Below, piece after piece: positions 36,501 through 46,300 of a stretch of 64,000 nucleotides of DNA. Both the position numbers and the translations under genes were made by a program. The stretch lies in the NCBI GenBank assembly GCA_900199555.1, contig FZQZ01000002.1, positions 62,001 to 126,000 of the forward strand, read 5' to 3'. Position 1 is the stretch's first letter, and each line of letters starts with the position of its first letter. This stretch comes from Prevotellaceae bacterium MN60. GTDB taxonomy: Bacteria; Bacteroidota; Bacteroidia; Bacteroidales; Bacteroidaceae. The notes beneath the pieces were generated by a model. That model ran no database searches, was not told the DNA's origin, and saw nothing but the letters and a program-made list of their open reading frames with translations.

Positions 36501-37130
36501 ATGAAGAATAGAATCAATATGATAGTAAGAAAGGGCAAGGTAACAGGTATTATACTGTTTTACCTTTTCGCCTTTTTACCTTTAACAGCCCAAACTGCCA
36601 AGCAGGTGCTCGACAAGACGGCAGCAGTAGTATCAGCCAAGTCTGGTACGCAAGCGTCATTCTCTATCAAAGGAGACCAGATGAGTGCTAGTGGTACTAT
36701 CGCCATCAAGGGACGCAAGTTTCATGCCACCACACCACAAGCCACTATTTGGTTTGATGGCAAGACACAGTGGACTTACCTAAAGAAGAACGAAGAGGTG
36801 AATGTTGCCAATCCCTCTGAAGCAGAGTTGGCAGCTATCAATCCTTACTCTTTTATTTATATGTATAAGAATGGATACGCTTATACCCTGAAAAAGAAAG
36901 GTAATAACTACGAGATACACCTGACAGCCAAAGATAAGAAGCGCGGCATTCAGGAGATGTATCTCCTAGTCAACCAGAAAACCTCCGTTCCATCGCAAAT
37001 TCGTATGCGCCAGAAGAAGGGCTGGACCACCATCAGTATCAGCCAATTCAAGCAGGCCAATCTCTCCGATGGAATCTTCCGTTTTAACTCAAAGGATTTC
37101 CCCAACGCAGAAGTAATAGATCTCAGATAA
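36501..37130 (+). CDS. LolA-like periplasmic lipoprotein carrier
   Basis: 209 residues with a signal segment (VTGIILFYLFAFLPLTAQ) and a LolA-type half-barrel: ASFSIKGDQMSASGTIAIKG, FHATTPQATIWFDGKTQWTY and MYLLVNQKTSVPSQIRMR. LolA ferries lipoproteins from the inner to the outer membrane. This Bacteroidota version is short. It lies 45 bases after ftsK and its stop overlaps the next start by one base, so an ftsK-lolA-DUF5687 unit is likely. Confidence 0.8.
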   Translation: MKNRINMIVRKGKVTGIILFYLFAFLPLTAQTAKQVLDKTAAVVSAKSGTQASFSIKGDQMSASGTIAIKGRKFHATTPQATIWFDGKTQWTYLKKNEEVNVANPSEAELAAINPYSFIYMYKNGYAYTLKKKGNNYEIHLTAKDKKRGIQEMYLLVNQKTSVPSQIRMRQKKGWTTISISQFKQANLSDGIFRFNSKDFPNAEVIDLR

Positions 37131-38623
37131 TGAACAAGTTACAACTATTCTGGACACTAAGAAAGAACATCAAGCTAAGCGAGAAGCGCAACGTGATGTT
37201 CGAAGCCAACCAATACGGAAAGTTTTTCGGTTATATCGCTTTATCCATCTTTGCGATTGAATTTATTGCTCTCGGTACATTCTTTGGATGGCTGGGAGCC
37301 AAGGAGCAAGCTCCTGAGATGTTATTCTATCTCATGCCGTTTGTTCTTATTCTTGATTTCGGTATGCGATTCATGACGCAGCAGACTCCAATGATGCTCG
37401 TCAAGCCCTATCTGCTCACCCCTATCAGCAAGTATTCAGCTATTGACTGCTTCTTGGTACAACAGCTACTCGACAAGGGCAACCTTATATGGTTCATGCT
37501 CTACCTACCCTATACCTTTATTATATGGTGTGGAGGTATCACAGGTTGGATGGCTATAAGCATGCTTATCCTACTTCATCTGATGATACTGGTCAATAGC
37601 CAGTGGTATCTGCTGGTACGCACCCTTGTCAATCAGAGTATCTTCTGGTGGGCAATGCCTATCCTATTCTATGGCTCTTTCATCGCACCCTTATTCTTCC
37701 TTTCCGACAGTCAGCTCGACAAGGTGCTCGACTTTGTTCTTGAAGGATTGGGTGAATACGCCTTCTCATGGTGGTCATTACTGCTATTCGGTGTTTTATT
37801 TGTAGTATTCTTCGCTATCAATCGCCACCTGCAGATGCACCTTATCTACGATGAAATCTCGAAAAAGGAGAAGACCAAGCTGAAGCATGTATCAGAGTTT
37901 AAGGCGCTCAACCGTTTCGGCCAGATTGGTGAGTATCTGAAGTTGGAGATTAAGAGCACGATGCGCAACAAGGCTATCCGCGGTCGTTTCATCCAAGGAG
38001 TATGCTTTATCACCTTCTTCTCACTGATGATTGCCTTCACCGAGGTATATGGTTCTTCTATCGAGCGTAACTTCTGGTGTTTCTATGCCTTCATCTTCTT
38101 TGGTTCTGTCAACCTCACCAAGATTATGTGTCCAGAAGGCAACTACATTGATTTACTGATGGTACACGAGGAAAACATCCTCACCTTGCTTCGCGCTAAA
38201 TACTATTATTATTGTGCCATTCTGCTATTGCCTTTCCTCATTACGATGGTACCCGTATTCATGGGCAAGTTCTCTATCCTGATGGTGTTAGCATATTTGT
38301 TTACGGTCACCGGTCCCGTTTACTTCTTACTCTTCCACATGGCGATATTCAACAAACAGACATTGCCTCTCAACGAGAAGATTACCGGTAAGAACCAGAT
38401 GGAGAATAAGTGGCAGGGCATCGTGTCATTAGTCAGCATGTTTGTACCAATCATCATTGTATTGCTGCTTCGCGCCATCTTCGATGAAACTATAGCTTAT
38501 TGGGTTCTCTTGATTATCGGCTTAGCATTCACCATGACAGAACAATATTGGTTACGCATGATATATCGTCGCATGATGTTGCGTCGCTATCAGAACCTTG
38601 AAGGATTCCACTCATCACGTTGA
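37130..38623 (+). CDS. DUF5687 membrane protein (ABC-export permease-like)
   Basis: 497 residues with about ten to twelve hydrophobic segments in pairs and a charged cytoplasmic loop (EISKKEKTKLKHVSEFKALN). This matches DUF5687, Bacteroidota proteins thought to be permease subunits of ABC exporters because an ATPase gene usually follows. No ATPase gene follows here; the next 260 bases are tandem repeats and then rlmH. The ATPase may be elsewhere or lost. Function unproven. Confidence 0.7.
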   Translation: MNKLQLFWTLRKNIKLSEKRNVMFEANQYGKFFGYIALSIFAIEFIALGTFFGWLGAKEQAPEMLFYLMPFVLILDFGMRFMTQQTPMMLVKPYLLTPISKYSAIDCFLVQQLLDKGNLIWFMLYLPYTFIIWCGGITGWMAISMLILLHLMILVNSQWYLLVRTLVNQSIFWWAMPILFYGSFIAPLFFLSDSQLDKVLDFVLEGLGEYAFSWWSLLLFGVLFVVFFAINRHLQMHLIYDEISKKEKTKLKHVSEFKALNRFGQIGEYLKLEIKSTMRNKAIRGRFIQGVCFITFFSLMIAFTEVYGSSIERNFWCFYAFIFFGSVNLTKIMCPEGNYIDLLMVHEENILTLLRAKYYYYCAILLLPFLITMVPVFMGKFSILMVLAYLFTVTGPVYFLLFHMAIFNKQTLPLNEKITGKNQMENKWQGIVSLVSMFVPIIIVLLLRAIFDETIAYWVLLIIGLAFTMTEQYWLRMIYRRMMLRRYQNLEGFHSSR

Positions 38624-38880
38624 ACGTTGAACATTGAACGTTGAACGCCGCGATTAAGCGAGAGCAAAGCTATGCCGAGCGTGAGCGGTGTCGCTGAAAG
38701 CAACGATAAACGCCGCGATTAAGCGAGAGCAAAGCTATGCTTGCATAAGCTATGCCGAGCGTGAGCGGTGTCGCTGAAAGCAACGATAAACGCCGCGATT
38801 AAGCGAGAGCAGAGCCATGCTTGCATGAGCCATGCCGAGCGTGAGCGGTGTCGCTGAAAGCAACATTGAACTTAAATATT
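38624..38880. repeat. Three tandem 65-80-bp units between the DUF5687 gene and rlmH
   Basis: The region opens with short direct repeats of GTTGAAC, then three units beginning CGCCGCGATTAAGCGAGAGC at 38646, 38711 and 38791 and ending GTCGCTGAAAGCAAC. Unit 1 is 65 bp; unit 2 is 80 bp and unit 3 about 74 bp. Units 2 and 3 carry 15 extra bases that duplicate AAGCTATGC around TTGCAT. Non-coding, G/C-richer than its surroundings. Confidence 0.85.
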
Positions 38881-38885
38881 GAAGA

Positions 38886-39356
38886 ATGAAAACGATACTC
38901 TTACAGGTAGGTAAAACGGTCAATAAGCACTTTATTGCTGGCATCAATGACTATGCAGAGCGCATCAGTCATTATATGCCTTTTGATATCGTGACCATTC
39001 CCGAACTGAAGAATACCAAGAATCTCACGGAGGAGCAACAGAAACAAGCTGAAGGCGAACTGATTCTCAAACAGCTACAGCCTTCGGATACTGTTGTACT
39101 GCTCGATGAGCACGGAAAAGAATATCGTAGTATCGAGTTTGCTAGTTGGTTGGAACAAAAGCGCAACGTAGCCAGAAGATTGGTATTCGTCATCGGAGGT
39201 CCTTATGGCTTCTCCCCTGCTGTTTACCAGCGTGCCAACGAACAACTATCGCTTTCTAAGATGACTTTCTCACACCAGATGATACGTCTCACCTTTACTG
39301 AGCAGATTTATCGTGCCTGCACTATCATCAAGGGCGAACCCTATCATCATGAATAG
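38886..39356 (+). CDS. rlmH: 23S rRNA pseudouridine-1915 N3-methyltransferase
   Basis: 156 residues, full length. The SPOUT knot is visible as FVIGGPYGFSPAVYQRA and the C-terminal LSKMTFSHQMIRLTFTEQIY, ending RACTIIKGEPYHHE. It methylates pseudouridine 1915 in helix 69 on the assembled ribosome. It starts just after the tandem-repeat block. Confidence 0.97.
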   Translation: MKTILLQVGKTVNKHFIAGINDYAERISHYMPFDIVTIPELKNTKNLTEEQQKQAEGELILKQLQPSDTVVLLDEHGKEYRSIEFASWLEQKRNVARRLVFVIGGPYGFSPAVYQRANEQLSLSKMTFSHQMIRLTFTEQIYRACTIIKGEPYHHE

Positions 39357-39378
39357 GTGAAAATTGAAAGTTAGAAAG

Positions 39379-41697
39379 TTAGAACAACAATCCTACTTGA
39401 TATACTACAGCTGATACCACCCATGCCAATACGGTGGTATAAACTGCTGCAACACATGCCCATCGCCAAGAACCACTCTCATGGCGGATAGCAACAATCG
39501 TCGCTATGCAAGGGAAGTAGATCAGTACAAAGAGCAGGAAACAATAAGCTGTAAGTGTAGAGAAGTCGAAAGGTGTATCACCATAAAGCACACCCATCGT
39601 TGATGCCACAATTTCCTTTGCACCAACACCAGCCAACAGACTTACATCCAGTCGCCAGTCGAATCCCTGTGCACGGAAGATAGGTTCTATCAGTTTTCCT
39701 AAGTCTCCGATAAAACTATATTCCAGCGAAGGAGCTACACCCATCGTACCAAAATAGCCTAAGGCCCATACAATGATACTTGCCACAAGTATCACGCCAC
39801 CCATTTTCTTCAGATACTGCTTGCCCTTCTCCCATGTATGGCGGAAGATAGCCTTTGCTGTGGGAAAACGATAAGGAGGCAACTCCATTACAAATGGTGT
39901 ATCCTCACCTTTCACCACCCATGCACTCAAGACACGTGCCGTAATTACACTCAGCACGATACCAACAGCATAGAGTGAAATCATTACAAGACTCTGATAT
40001 TCTACAGCAAAGAATGCACCCGTTATCATAATATAAATAGGCAGACGTGCCGAACACGACATCATAGGCAACACCAACATTGTAATCAGTCGCGAACGAC
40101 GACTCTCAATAGTACGCGTAGCCATCACTGCAGGCACATTACATCCAAAGCCCATAATCAGAGGGATAAACGATTTGCCATGCAGTCCCATGCCGTGCAT
40201 CAGTTTATCCATGATAAAAGCAGCACGAGCCATATAGCCCGAATCCTCCATCAGCGAGATAAACGTATAGAGTATTAAAATCTGTGGCAAGAAAACGATA
40301 ACAGCGCCTACGCCACCGATAATACCATCTACCAGCATCGCCTTCAGCGGACCATCCGACATCGTTTGAGTTACAAAGTCGCCCAACCATGCCACACCAG
40401 CATCTATCCAGTCCATCGGATACTGTCCCAATGTAAATGTTACTTGGAACATCAGATAGAGTATTCCCAAGAAGATGGGAAAGCCCAACCAACGGTTGGT
40501 AATAGCTGCATCCAGCCAGTGAGTAGTCTTATATGTATCGGTCTTTGTACCCATCTGATAGCCCGCCTCCTGCAAGGCGCCATCGATGAAACCGTATTTT
40601 GCATCCATGATGGCAGTCTCTGAGTCGTCGCCCGTTTCCTCCTTTACACGACGACGAGCCAATACGCATGCTTCACGAATCTGTCCCGCCTCAGGCAGTT
40701 CGTCCACAATGTGCCATGCCTCACGGTCGTTCTCCAATAGTTTGATAGCCAACCAGCGCGTAGAATAGCGCAGACGAAGCAATTCGTTGTTCTTCAAGAA
40801 TTGCTGTATCTTGCTGATACCATCTTCTATCTCATGACCATGATTGATATGGATATGGCGATAATAATGATCGTGGCCCTCACTATTCTCAAAGATATGT
40901 ATCACCTCACGCAACAGGTTTTCCAATCCTCTACCCGACTTAAACGAAGTAGGAACCATTGGCATACCCATCAGCGAGCTCAGAGTATCGATATTCAGCA
41001 TATCGCCACGATGCTGCAACTCGTCATACATATTCAGCGCACATACCACTCTCAGGTGCATATCCATCAGCTGAGTAGTAAGATATAGGTTGCGCTCGAT
41101 ATTGGCAGAGTCTATCACATTGATGATAACATCAGGCGTATCTTCTACCAACTGCTTGCGTACATAAAGTTCCTCGGGAGAATAAGCTGACAATGAATAT
41201 GTTCCTGGCAGGTCGACCAACTTGATATGATAACCTTCAAAGTCAGTCCATCCCTCTTTGGCATCCACCGTCACACCACTATAGTTGCCCACTCTTTCGT
41301 GAGCTCCAGAGGCAAAGTTAAACAGCGATGTCTTACCGCAGTTAGGATTACCAACCAGTGCCACCGTCAGTTCTTTCGGAGCTTCCGTAGTATGAGTAGC
41401 ATGGTTCTGATATTCTATACGCAGCGGACCGTAATTCTCTTGTCTACCAGAATATAGTGTTTTTCCAGCATCCTTGTTGCTGCTCACCTCTATCATCTCC
41501 GCTTCCTGGCGACGCAGACTGACCTCATAACCCATCACCTTATAGATTACGGGGTCTTGTAAAGGAGCATTCTGTAGCACTTCTACCATTTGTCCCTTTA
41601 CAAATCCCATCTCCACGATGCGTTTGCGGAAGCCTCCATGACCTCTCACTTTCAGTATCAAAGCCTGTTCACCAGTATTCAGATCTGATAGTTTCAT
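39379..41697 (-). CDS. feoB: Ferrous iron transporter, FeoA-FeoB fusion
   Basis: 772 residues. Residues 1-75 are a FeoA SH3-like domain (GFRKRIVEMGFVKGQMVEVL). The FeoB G-domain follows with GNPNCGKTSLFN, DLPGTYSL and NVIDSANIERNL, then the membrane region with Gate motifs (FLPQILILYTFISLMEDSGY, then MSCSARLPIY). It imports Fe2+ across the inner membrane. The FeoA-FeoB fusion is common in Bacteroidota. It is transcribed alone from a box at 41720. Confidence 0.96.
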   Translation of the reverse strand: MKLSDLNTGEQALILKVRGHGGFRKRIVEMGFVKGQMVEVLQNAPLQDPVIYKVMGYEVSLRRQEAEMIEVSSNKDAGKTLYSGRQENYGPLRIEYQNHATHTTEAPKELTVALVGNPNCGKTSLFNFASGAHERVGNYSGVTVDAKEGWTDFEGYHIKLVDLPGTYSLSAYSPEELYVRKQLVEDTPDVIINVIDSANIERNLYLTTQLMDMHLRVVCALNMYDELQHRGDMLNIDTLSSLMGMPMVPTSFKSGRGLENLLREVIHIFENSEGHDHYYRHIHINHGHEIEDGISKIQQFLKNNELLRLRYSTRWLAIKLLENDREAWHIVDELPEAGQIREACVLARRRVKEETGDDSETAIMDAKYGFIDGALQEAGYQMGTKTDTYKTTHWLDAAITNRWLGFPIFLGILYLMFQVTFTLGQYPMDWIDAGVAWLGDFVTQTMSDGPLKAMLVDGIIGGVGAVIVFLPQILILYTFISLMEDSGYMARAAFIMDKLMHGMGLHGKSFIPLIMGFGCNVPAVMATRTIESRRSRLITMLVLPMMSCSARLPIYIMITGAFFAVEYQSLVMISLYAVGIVLSVITARVLSAWVVKGEDTPFVMELPPYRFPTAKAIFRHTWEKGKQYLKKMGGVILVASIIVWALGYFGTMGVAPSLEYSFIGDLGKLIEPIFRAQGFDWRLDVSLLAGVGAKEIVASTMGVLYGDTPFDFSTLTAYCFLLFVLIYFPCIATIVAIRHESGSWRWACVAAVYTTVLAWVVSAVVYQVGLLF

Positions 41698-41719
41698 TAC
41701 TTCACATTCAATTTGGATG

Positions 41720-41727
41720 CAAAGTTA
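41720..41727 (-). promoter_or_regulatory. -7 box of feoB
   Basis: TAACTTTG on the minus strand, 22 bases before the feoB ATG. Confidence 0.65.
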
Positions 41728-41810
41728 CAAAATATATACGACATATCACTTGTTTTTCCGCAAATACCTACAAATGATGATAGTTTATAACAATAGCCTA
41801 CCCTAAAAAT

Positions 41811-41847
41811 ATATCCCAACATAGGACCTTTCACTATGTTGGGATAT
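41811..41847 (-). terminator. Terminator of the DUF4468 gene
   Basis: Perfect 14-bp stem ATATCCCAACATAG / CTATGTTGGGATAT with a 9-base loop, followed on the minus strand by ATTTTTAG. It starts 7 bases after the stop codon. Confidence 0.75.
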
Positions 41848-41853
41848 TTATTA

Positions 41854-42618
41854 TTACCAATCGTCATCGTCCGAACCGGTGAGACCATTTTTGATAGCTT
41901 CATTCACCTTGTCAATAATGGCGTTTGAGTAAGCATGCGTCATTACGAGTGCCTTAGAACAAGTGCGCTTCTGAGCATCTTTTTCCACAAAAGGATAGCG
42001 CTTGATGATCTCCCACTGCTCATCATATAGTCTGCGGTCAGTCTTATCATTCTTCATGCGCTTACCGTCACTATAGATATTCTGTGTTCGCTGTCTGTTA
42101 TTGTCTCTGTCAGCTATAGCGCCAAGCCAACCAGCGTCCTCAACTTTCAGGATATCATAGTTTTGAACAGTATAGGTGATGCGAACCTTACCCTCTTTAA
42201 TATCAAGTTTGATGATTGGCGTAATGCTTACCACATAACGATAGAGTGTACCCGTATGGTCTGCAATGCCATCGATAGTAGATGAAACGATAATACAGCC
42301 TGCCTCTTTATCATTCAGCGTGATAGCCTGATTATCCTTAAAGGTAGCCGTCACCCAATAGTTCAGTGCCACATAAAGTTGAGCTTTCGTCTTGCCCGGA
42401 GCTTCTATCACCTGCTGATAGGTTAGCGCATTATTTTTGTCGAGCGTTAGTCCTTTAGCCAAATTTGCTGCAGCTTCAAGCCATTTAGAGCCATACTTCT
42501 CTTTTGCATACTTCTCCAAGTCAGCAGCCTTCATTACCTGTGCCTGTACCTTCATTGTACTACAGAAGGCCATCATTGCGACAACCATTAAAATAAACTT
42601 TTTCATCATTTTCATCAT
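41854..42618 (-). CDS. DUF4468 secreted protein
   Basis: 254 residues with a signal peptide (MMKKFILMVVAMMAFCSTMKVQAQ) and a TBP-like DUF4468 domain around residues 75-175 (KAQLYVALNYWVTATFKDNQ, then GTLYRYVVSITPIIKLDIKE). A family of predicted periplasmic proteins of unknown role. The promoter box sits 19-26 bases upstream inside a copy of the promoter-bearing palindromic repeat. Confidence 0.72.
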   Translation of the reverse strand: MMKMMKKFILMVVAMMAFCSTMKVQAQVMKAADLEKYAKEKYGSKWLEAAANLAKGLTLDKNNALTYQQVIEAPGKTKAQLYVALNYWVTATFKDNQAITLNDKEAGCIIVSSTIDGIADHTGTLYRYVVSITPIIKLDIKEGKVRITYTVQNYDILKVEDAGWLGAIADRDNNRQRTQNIYSDGKRMKNDKTDRRLYDEQWEIIKRYPFVEKDAQKRTCSKALVMTHAYSNAIIDKVNEAIKNGLTGSDDDDW

Positions 42619-42635
42619 TTTAGGTTAGATTTTCT

Positions 42636-42718
42636 GCAAAGTTAAGAATAAGCGAGCGAAATACAAAAGGAAAACATGTTTTTCTTTTCATTTCCGAGTG
42701 AGAGAAACTTCGACGAAG
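42636..42718 (-). repeat. Promoter-bearing palindromic repeat, copy 3
   Basis: On the plus strand it reads GCAAAGTTAAGAATAAGCGA, then an A-rich/T-rich palindrome, and ends CTTCGACGAAG. It aligns over about 80 bases with the two tandem units at 50321-50489. On the minus strand it supplies the TAACTTTG box (42637-42644) for the DUF4468 gene. A truncated further unit (AAAGTTACGAAAGA) follows at 42721. Confidence 0.65.
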
Positions 42719-42789
42719 TCAAAGTTACGAAAGACTGGTGATCCCAATAAAATATTTCCATTCTTTTTTTACCAATGCAGAAATAAAGC

Positions 42790-42836
42790 TTCACACTCAC
42801 GCGTAACAGTCAATAATACAACGCGTTAAGTGTGAA
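42790..42836. repeat. TTCACACTCACGCGTAA inverted repeat, copy 1
   Basis: 47-bp element: TTCACACTCACGCGTAA on the left and TTAAGTGTGAA on the right, closing as a hairpin. Same length and ends as the copy at 55573. The surrounding 42719-42931 holds no gene except a 21-codon relic described below. Confidence 0.65.
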
Positions 42837-42865
42837 CATTTGTTATCAAAAAAAAACGGACGGTT

Positions 42866-42931
42866 TTACTGCTTCAGCATCTGTTTCACCTGCCCTTCAT
42901 CTATCAGCAAAAAACTCTGAGAAAAGTGAGA
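42866..42931 (-). pseudogene. 21-codon in-frame tail after the nucleotidase stop
   Basis: Directly after the TAA at 42932-42934 the same frame continues for 21 sense codons, ending IDEGQVKQMLKQ and a TAA at 42866. The sequence looks like a real protein C-terminus (hydrophobic strand, then a charged helix). It may be a relic of a longer gene or chance. No start codon suited to separate translation. Confidence 0.3.
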
Positions 42932-43381
42932 TTACAATAGATATTCTAGAACACTTTTCCAATCTGGAAATCTGTCTGCCCCGAACTGAATCCATTCTCC
43001 TTTAAATTCACTCGTACCATTCTTTCCTCGGTCGTCTATAAGATAGTCACCCATACAAAGGTCTTTGCGATGGGTAATAATCATCCTCTTATGAAAAACA
43101 TCATCCAGATACTTGGTCACCCATTTCACTTTGTCTGACCATGCAGACGGGTTCTTCCAAGGAGCTGTTGAGAGAATGAAAAGGTCATACCGCTCTTGCA
43201 GCTGGTGCATAGCTTCAATGGCACCAGGTAGCGGTTTCATCAGTCCAAAGAGACCTGGAATCTCGTCCAGTCGACCATCATACTCCTTCTTGATCTCCTC
43301 ACTGATTTGGTCAAGTCCGGACTGAAAGTCCACCAGTACGTTGTCCATATCTACAAATACTCGTTTCTTCTCTAAATCCAT
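42932..43381 (-). CDS. 5'(3')-deoxyribonucleotidase-like HAD phosphatase
   Basis: 149 residues. HAD motif I is FVDMDNVLVDF (nucleophile Asp11, acid Asp13), motif II ILSTAPWKNP with its Ser/Thr, and motif III-IV around ITHRKDLCMGDYLIDDRGKN. This is the NT5C family, which dephosphorylates deoxynucleoside monophosphates. Its ATG follows the helicase stop with one base between them (TAAAATG), so it belongs to the helicase operon. In this setting it might deplete or recycle nucleotides, which is inference. Confidence 0.8.
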   Translation of the reverse strand: MDLEKKRVFVDMDNVLVDFQSGLDQISEEIKKEYDGRLDEIPGLFGLMKPLPGAIEAMHQLQERYDLFILSTAPWKNPSAWSDKVKWVTKYLDDVFHKRMIITHRKDLCMGDYLIDDRGKNGTSEFKGEWIQFGADRFPDWKSVLEYLL

Positions 43382-43382
43382 T

Positions 43383-46300
43383 TTAATATTTTATTCCAGA
43401 GTTGTTTTTTTCTTTCTTGATTGGTGACAAATTAAAGAGTAGCTTATCAACATCTTCCTTTGGCAGATCCTTGAACAATTCCAAAAGTTCTTCTTGTCGC
43501 GGCTGTCCCAAGGTAAGACGATATAGTGAAAGCACAGCATTCATTCGAGAGTAAGCCGATTGGTCGCTGCTAAGCGGGTACATTGGTACTATACGTTCTA
43601 TCTTCTCAGGTTTTTCTAAAGATGACGTTGGCAAACACCAATAAGGTACAAGCCCACCATATTCACCTCCTAAATCTTCCATCGCCTGCTTAAACATATC
43701 ATTCCAGGAGAACACACTGGAGTATTTATGAGCAATGTTTCTTCTAATTGCTAGGCACTTGTATCTGTTTATTCTGCCTTCTCGTTGTTCCATGTCTTGG
43801 GGATTTGAAGGTATGTTCCAATGCATAATCTTGCGGCAATACCAGTGGAAATCCAATCCTTCCTGTCCTATCGAAGTCGTTGACAAGACAAAAGGTCTAA
43901 ATGGAGAATTAAATGCCTGACGGACATCAGTAGAACGAGACACATTTTTTTCATCTGTCTTTTTGTTCGTAAACATCAAAGCATAGTGAGTACGTAATCC
44001 ACGTGGCCATTTACTAATGTCTTTAAAGGACTCCGTTGTATCAATTCTTAGATTACTTGGACTGATATCCAGTGAATCATAAATCGTATTTGCAATATGT
44101 TTCTTATTATCACCAGATTCATCAATCATGTGAATATACTCGTCGATGACCGACTGAAAATTACCATCAACACAATACTTAAGGACACGCTCCCAGTAGT
44201 TTCTCTTATCAGGATATAAAATGCTCATAATTCCTGTTGCCTGTCGCAAGTTGAAGAGGCCAACAAGCCTTTCAATTAGTTCGTCCGATGCATATTGGCC
44301 AAGACTTCTACACAAAACTATAGCAGGTGATGCAATAGCCATATCTACCATAATCTCAATTGCATGTTGAGGAATCTGGAAGTCAATAGTATCCCTATTA
44401 TCGAGATGCTCAATAACAGATTTCACATCTTCATCTGTGCAACGGATATCGTCGATACTGCCTCCAAGAGATATGATATCATGAGATATAGTCGTTTCAA
44501 GATTACGACGAATAACAGCAATGTCTTCCCCATAACAGTTTTGAGGAACATAAAGATTCACCAGATAGTCACTACGTAACTTAAGAACAGAGGCATATTC
44601 TTCAGGTTGGTCATTACCTACTTTGTTTGTGTAAGTAGTATTTTTACGTCCTTCTGTATACTTGCCTATAGTCAGACGCTCCGCTTCATAGCTTAGCATA
44701 AAGGCTATCATTCGTGGCACCATCTCCCATGCAGAGAAGACTAGCATCTTTGAGAAATCCTTGTTTTGCTCAAAAACATTATCTGGTGCAGTCTTATAAT
44801 AGGGATGTGAGGCTGGTATCCATAACAGACATGCTGATCGTTTCTTTTCGTTAAGCATGATATTGCGAAGCTCTCGAAGCCTGGCATTATTATCGTCCAG
44901 AGGCTTATATAAATAGATCCTATCAAAATTTAGCAGTATCTTTTGTTGGTAGCTAGATATAGGGAGTGTTATTTGTTTTGACCTTGACGATTTCAATATC
45001 CCTATAATATAATGCTTCAACTCATACTTCTCCATGAAAGACAGAAGATACGGAGCAGATTTGACATATTCCATGGGTACATTCCTATACCTGATTCGCT
45101 TCCCTGTTCTTTCAGCACGTTCAGCACAATCTCTGAGAAGAAGTTGCATTTGTGCATACGAAAGAATGTCACCTGCATCAACCATGTTTTCCTTAACATA
45201 GGTAGTCATGTCAACAAGAGAGTCCTTCAGGCGCTCTGTTCTTGACATTCCCTCATACATAGCCTGCTCAGCTTGATTCTTAGATGCAATGAGAATGTCT
45301 AAAGTGTCTGTCTCAATCTTGCTTAGCTTAGAAGAATAGTCTTTCCAAATAGTTTTAAATCTTTTGGATTTCTCTCCAGTAAACAAGAATTCTGTCAACT
45401 TTAGAAAGTCTTCGTAATGCTCATCGACATTGTTTTCATTTAATTCCTCTAAAGTTGTGTAGGGCTTATATGGAGTGGCGGAGAGAAGAAGAATATATGG
45501 TGACTTCTCATCGCCCATTGCTTTAAAAAATCTCCTTGTTATTATGCTTTGTTCGGTCTCTTCATCTGTATAATGTATAAGGCTGCTGAAACGCTGAAAT
45601 TCATCCATAATAACCAAGTCAGGCTCAAGCTCATCTATACTAATTTGAGCAAAAGCCAATCTCATTTGTGTAAGTATGGATGTTTTATCGTTCCACGAAT
45701 CACTGCCGCTTTCAAGATAAGCAATCATCTCATCACAGAGGCGATTAAAATTCAAACCTTGTTCCAATCGATATCTTATCTTTTTAAGATAGTCTTCACC
45801 ACACGTGTCAACTCTACCGAGATACCATTTTACGTAATTATCCCAATTCTCTTTCTTGACCTTGTTTCTAAAGAAGTTATTGACTTTTGTTTCAAACCCA
45901 GATGGAATCATCTCCATGCGCTTAACCATACAAAACATCAGCGCGCGCTCATTCATGTTACCATATCCCTGTTGCATCGAGAATGATGTTGCAGGGGTCA
46001 GTGGTATAAGTAGCTCTGGCATTTTTCCTTCTTCGTAAATACCATCTTCTCTGTAATCTCCAGATGCTCTTAGTTCAGCAACTTTTTCCTGAATAACAAG
46101 ATGCTGCATCGACAGTCGACTTTCACTTATGTTCAACTGTTCCATACCAAGGTTCCTGGTGTTCTGCTGAACTATGTTAATGTTAGAGCAAACATAAACC
46201 ACACGATACATATCATCATGTACCTCGGTACGCATAGTTCTGATTCTATCGATGACCTCTTTTGCCATGATAGTCTTACCCAAACCAACTTCATCAGCCA

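Noticed and set aside
42841..42865. Terminator after the nucleotidase
   Set aside because: AAAAC-CGTCC-GTTTT followed by a T run has only a weak 5-bp A/T-rich stem; not convincing.
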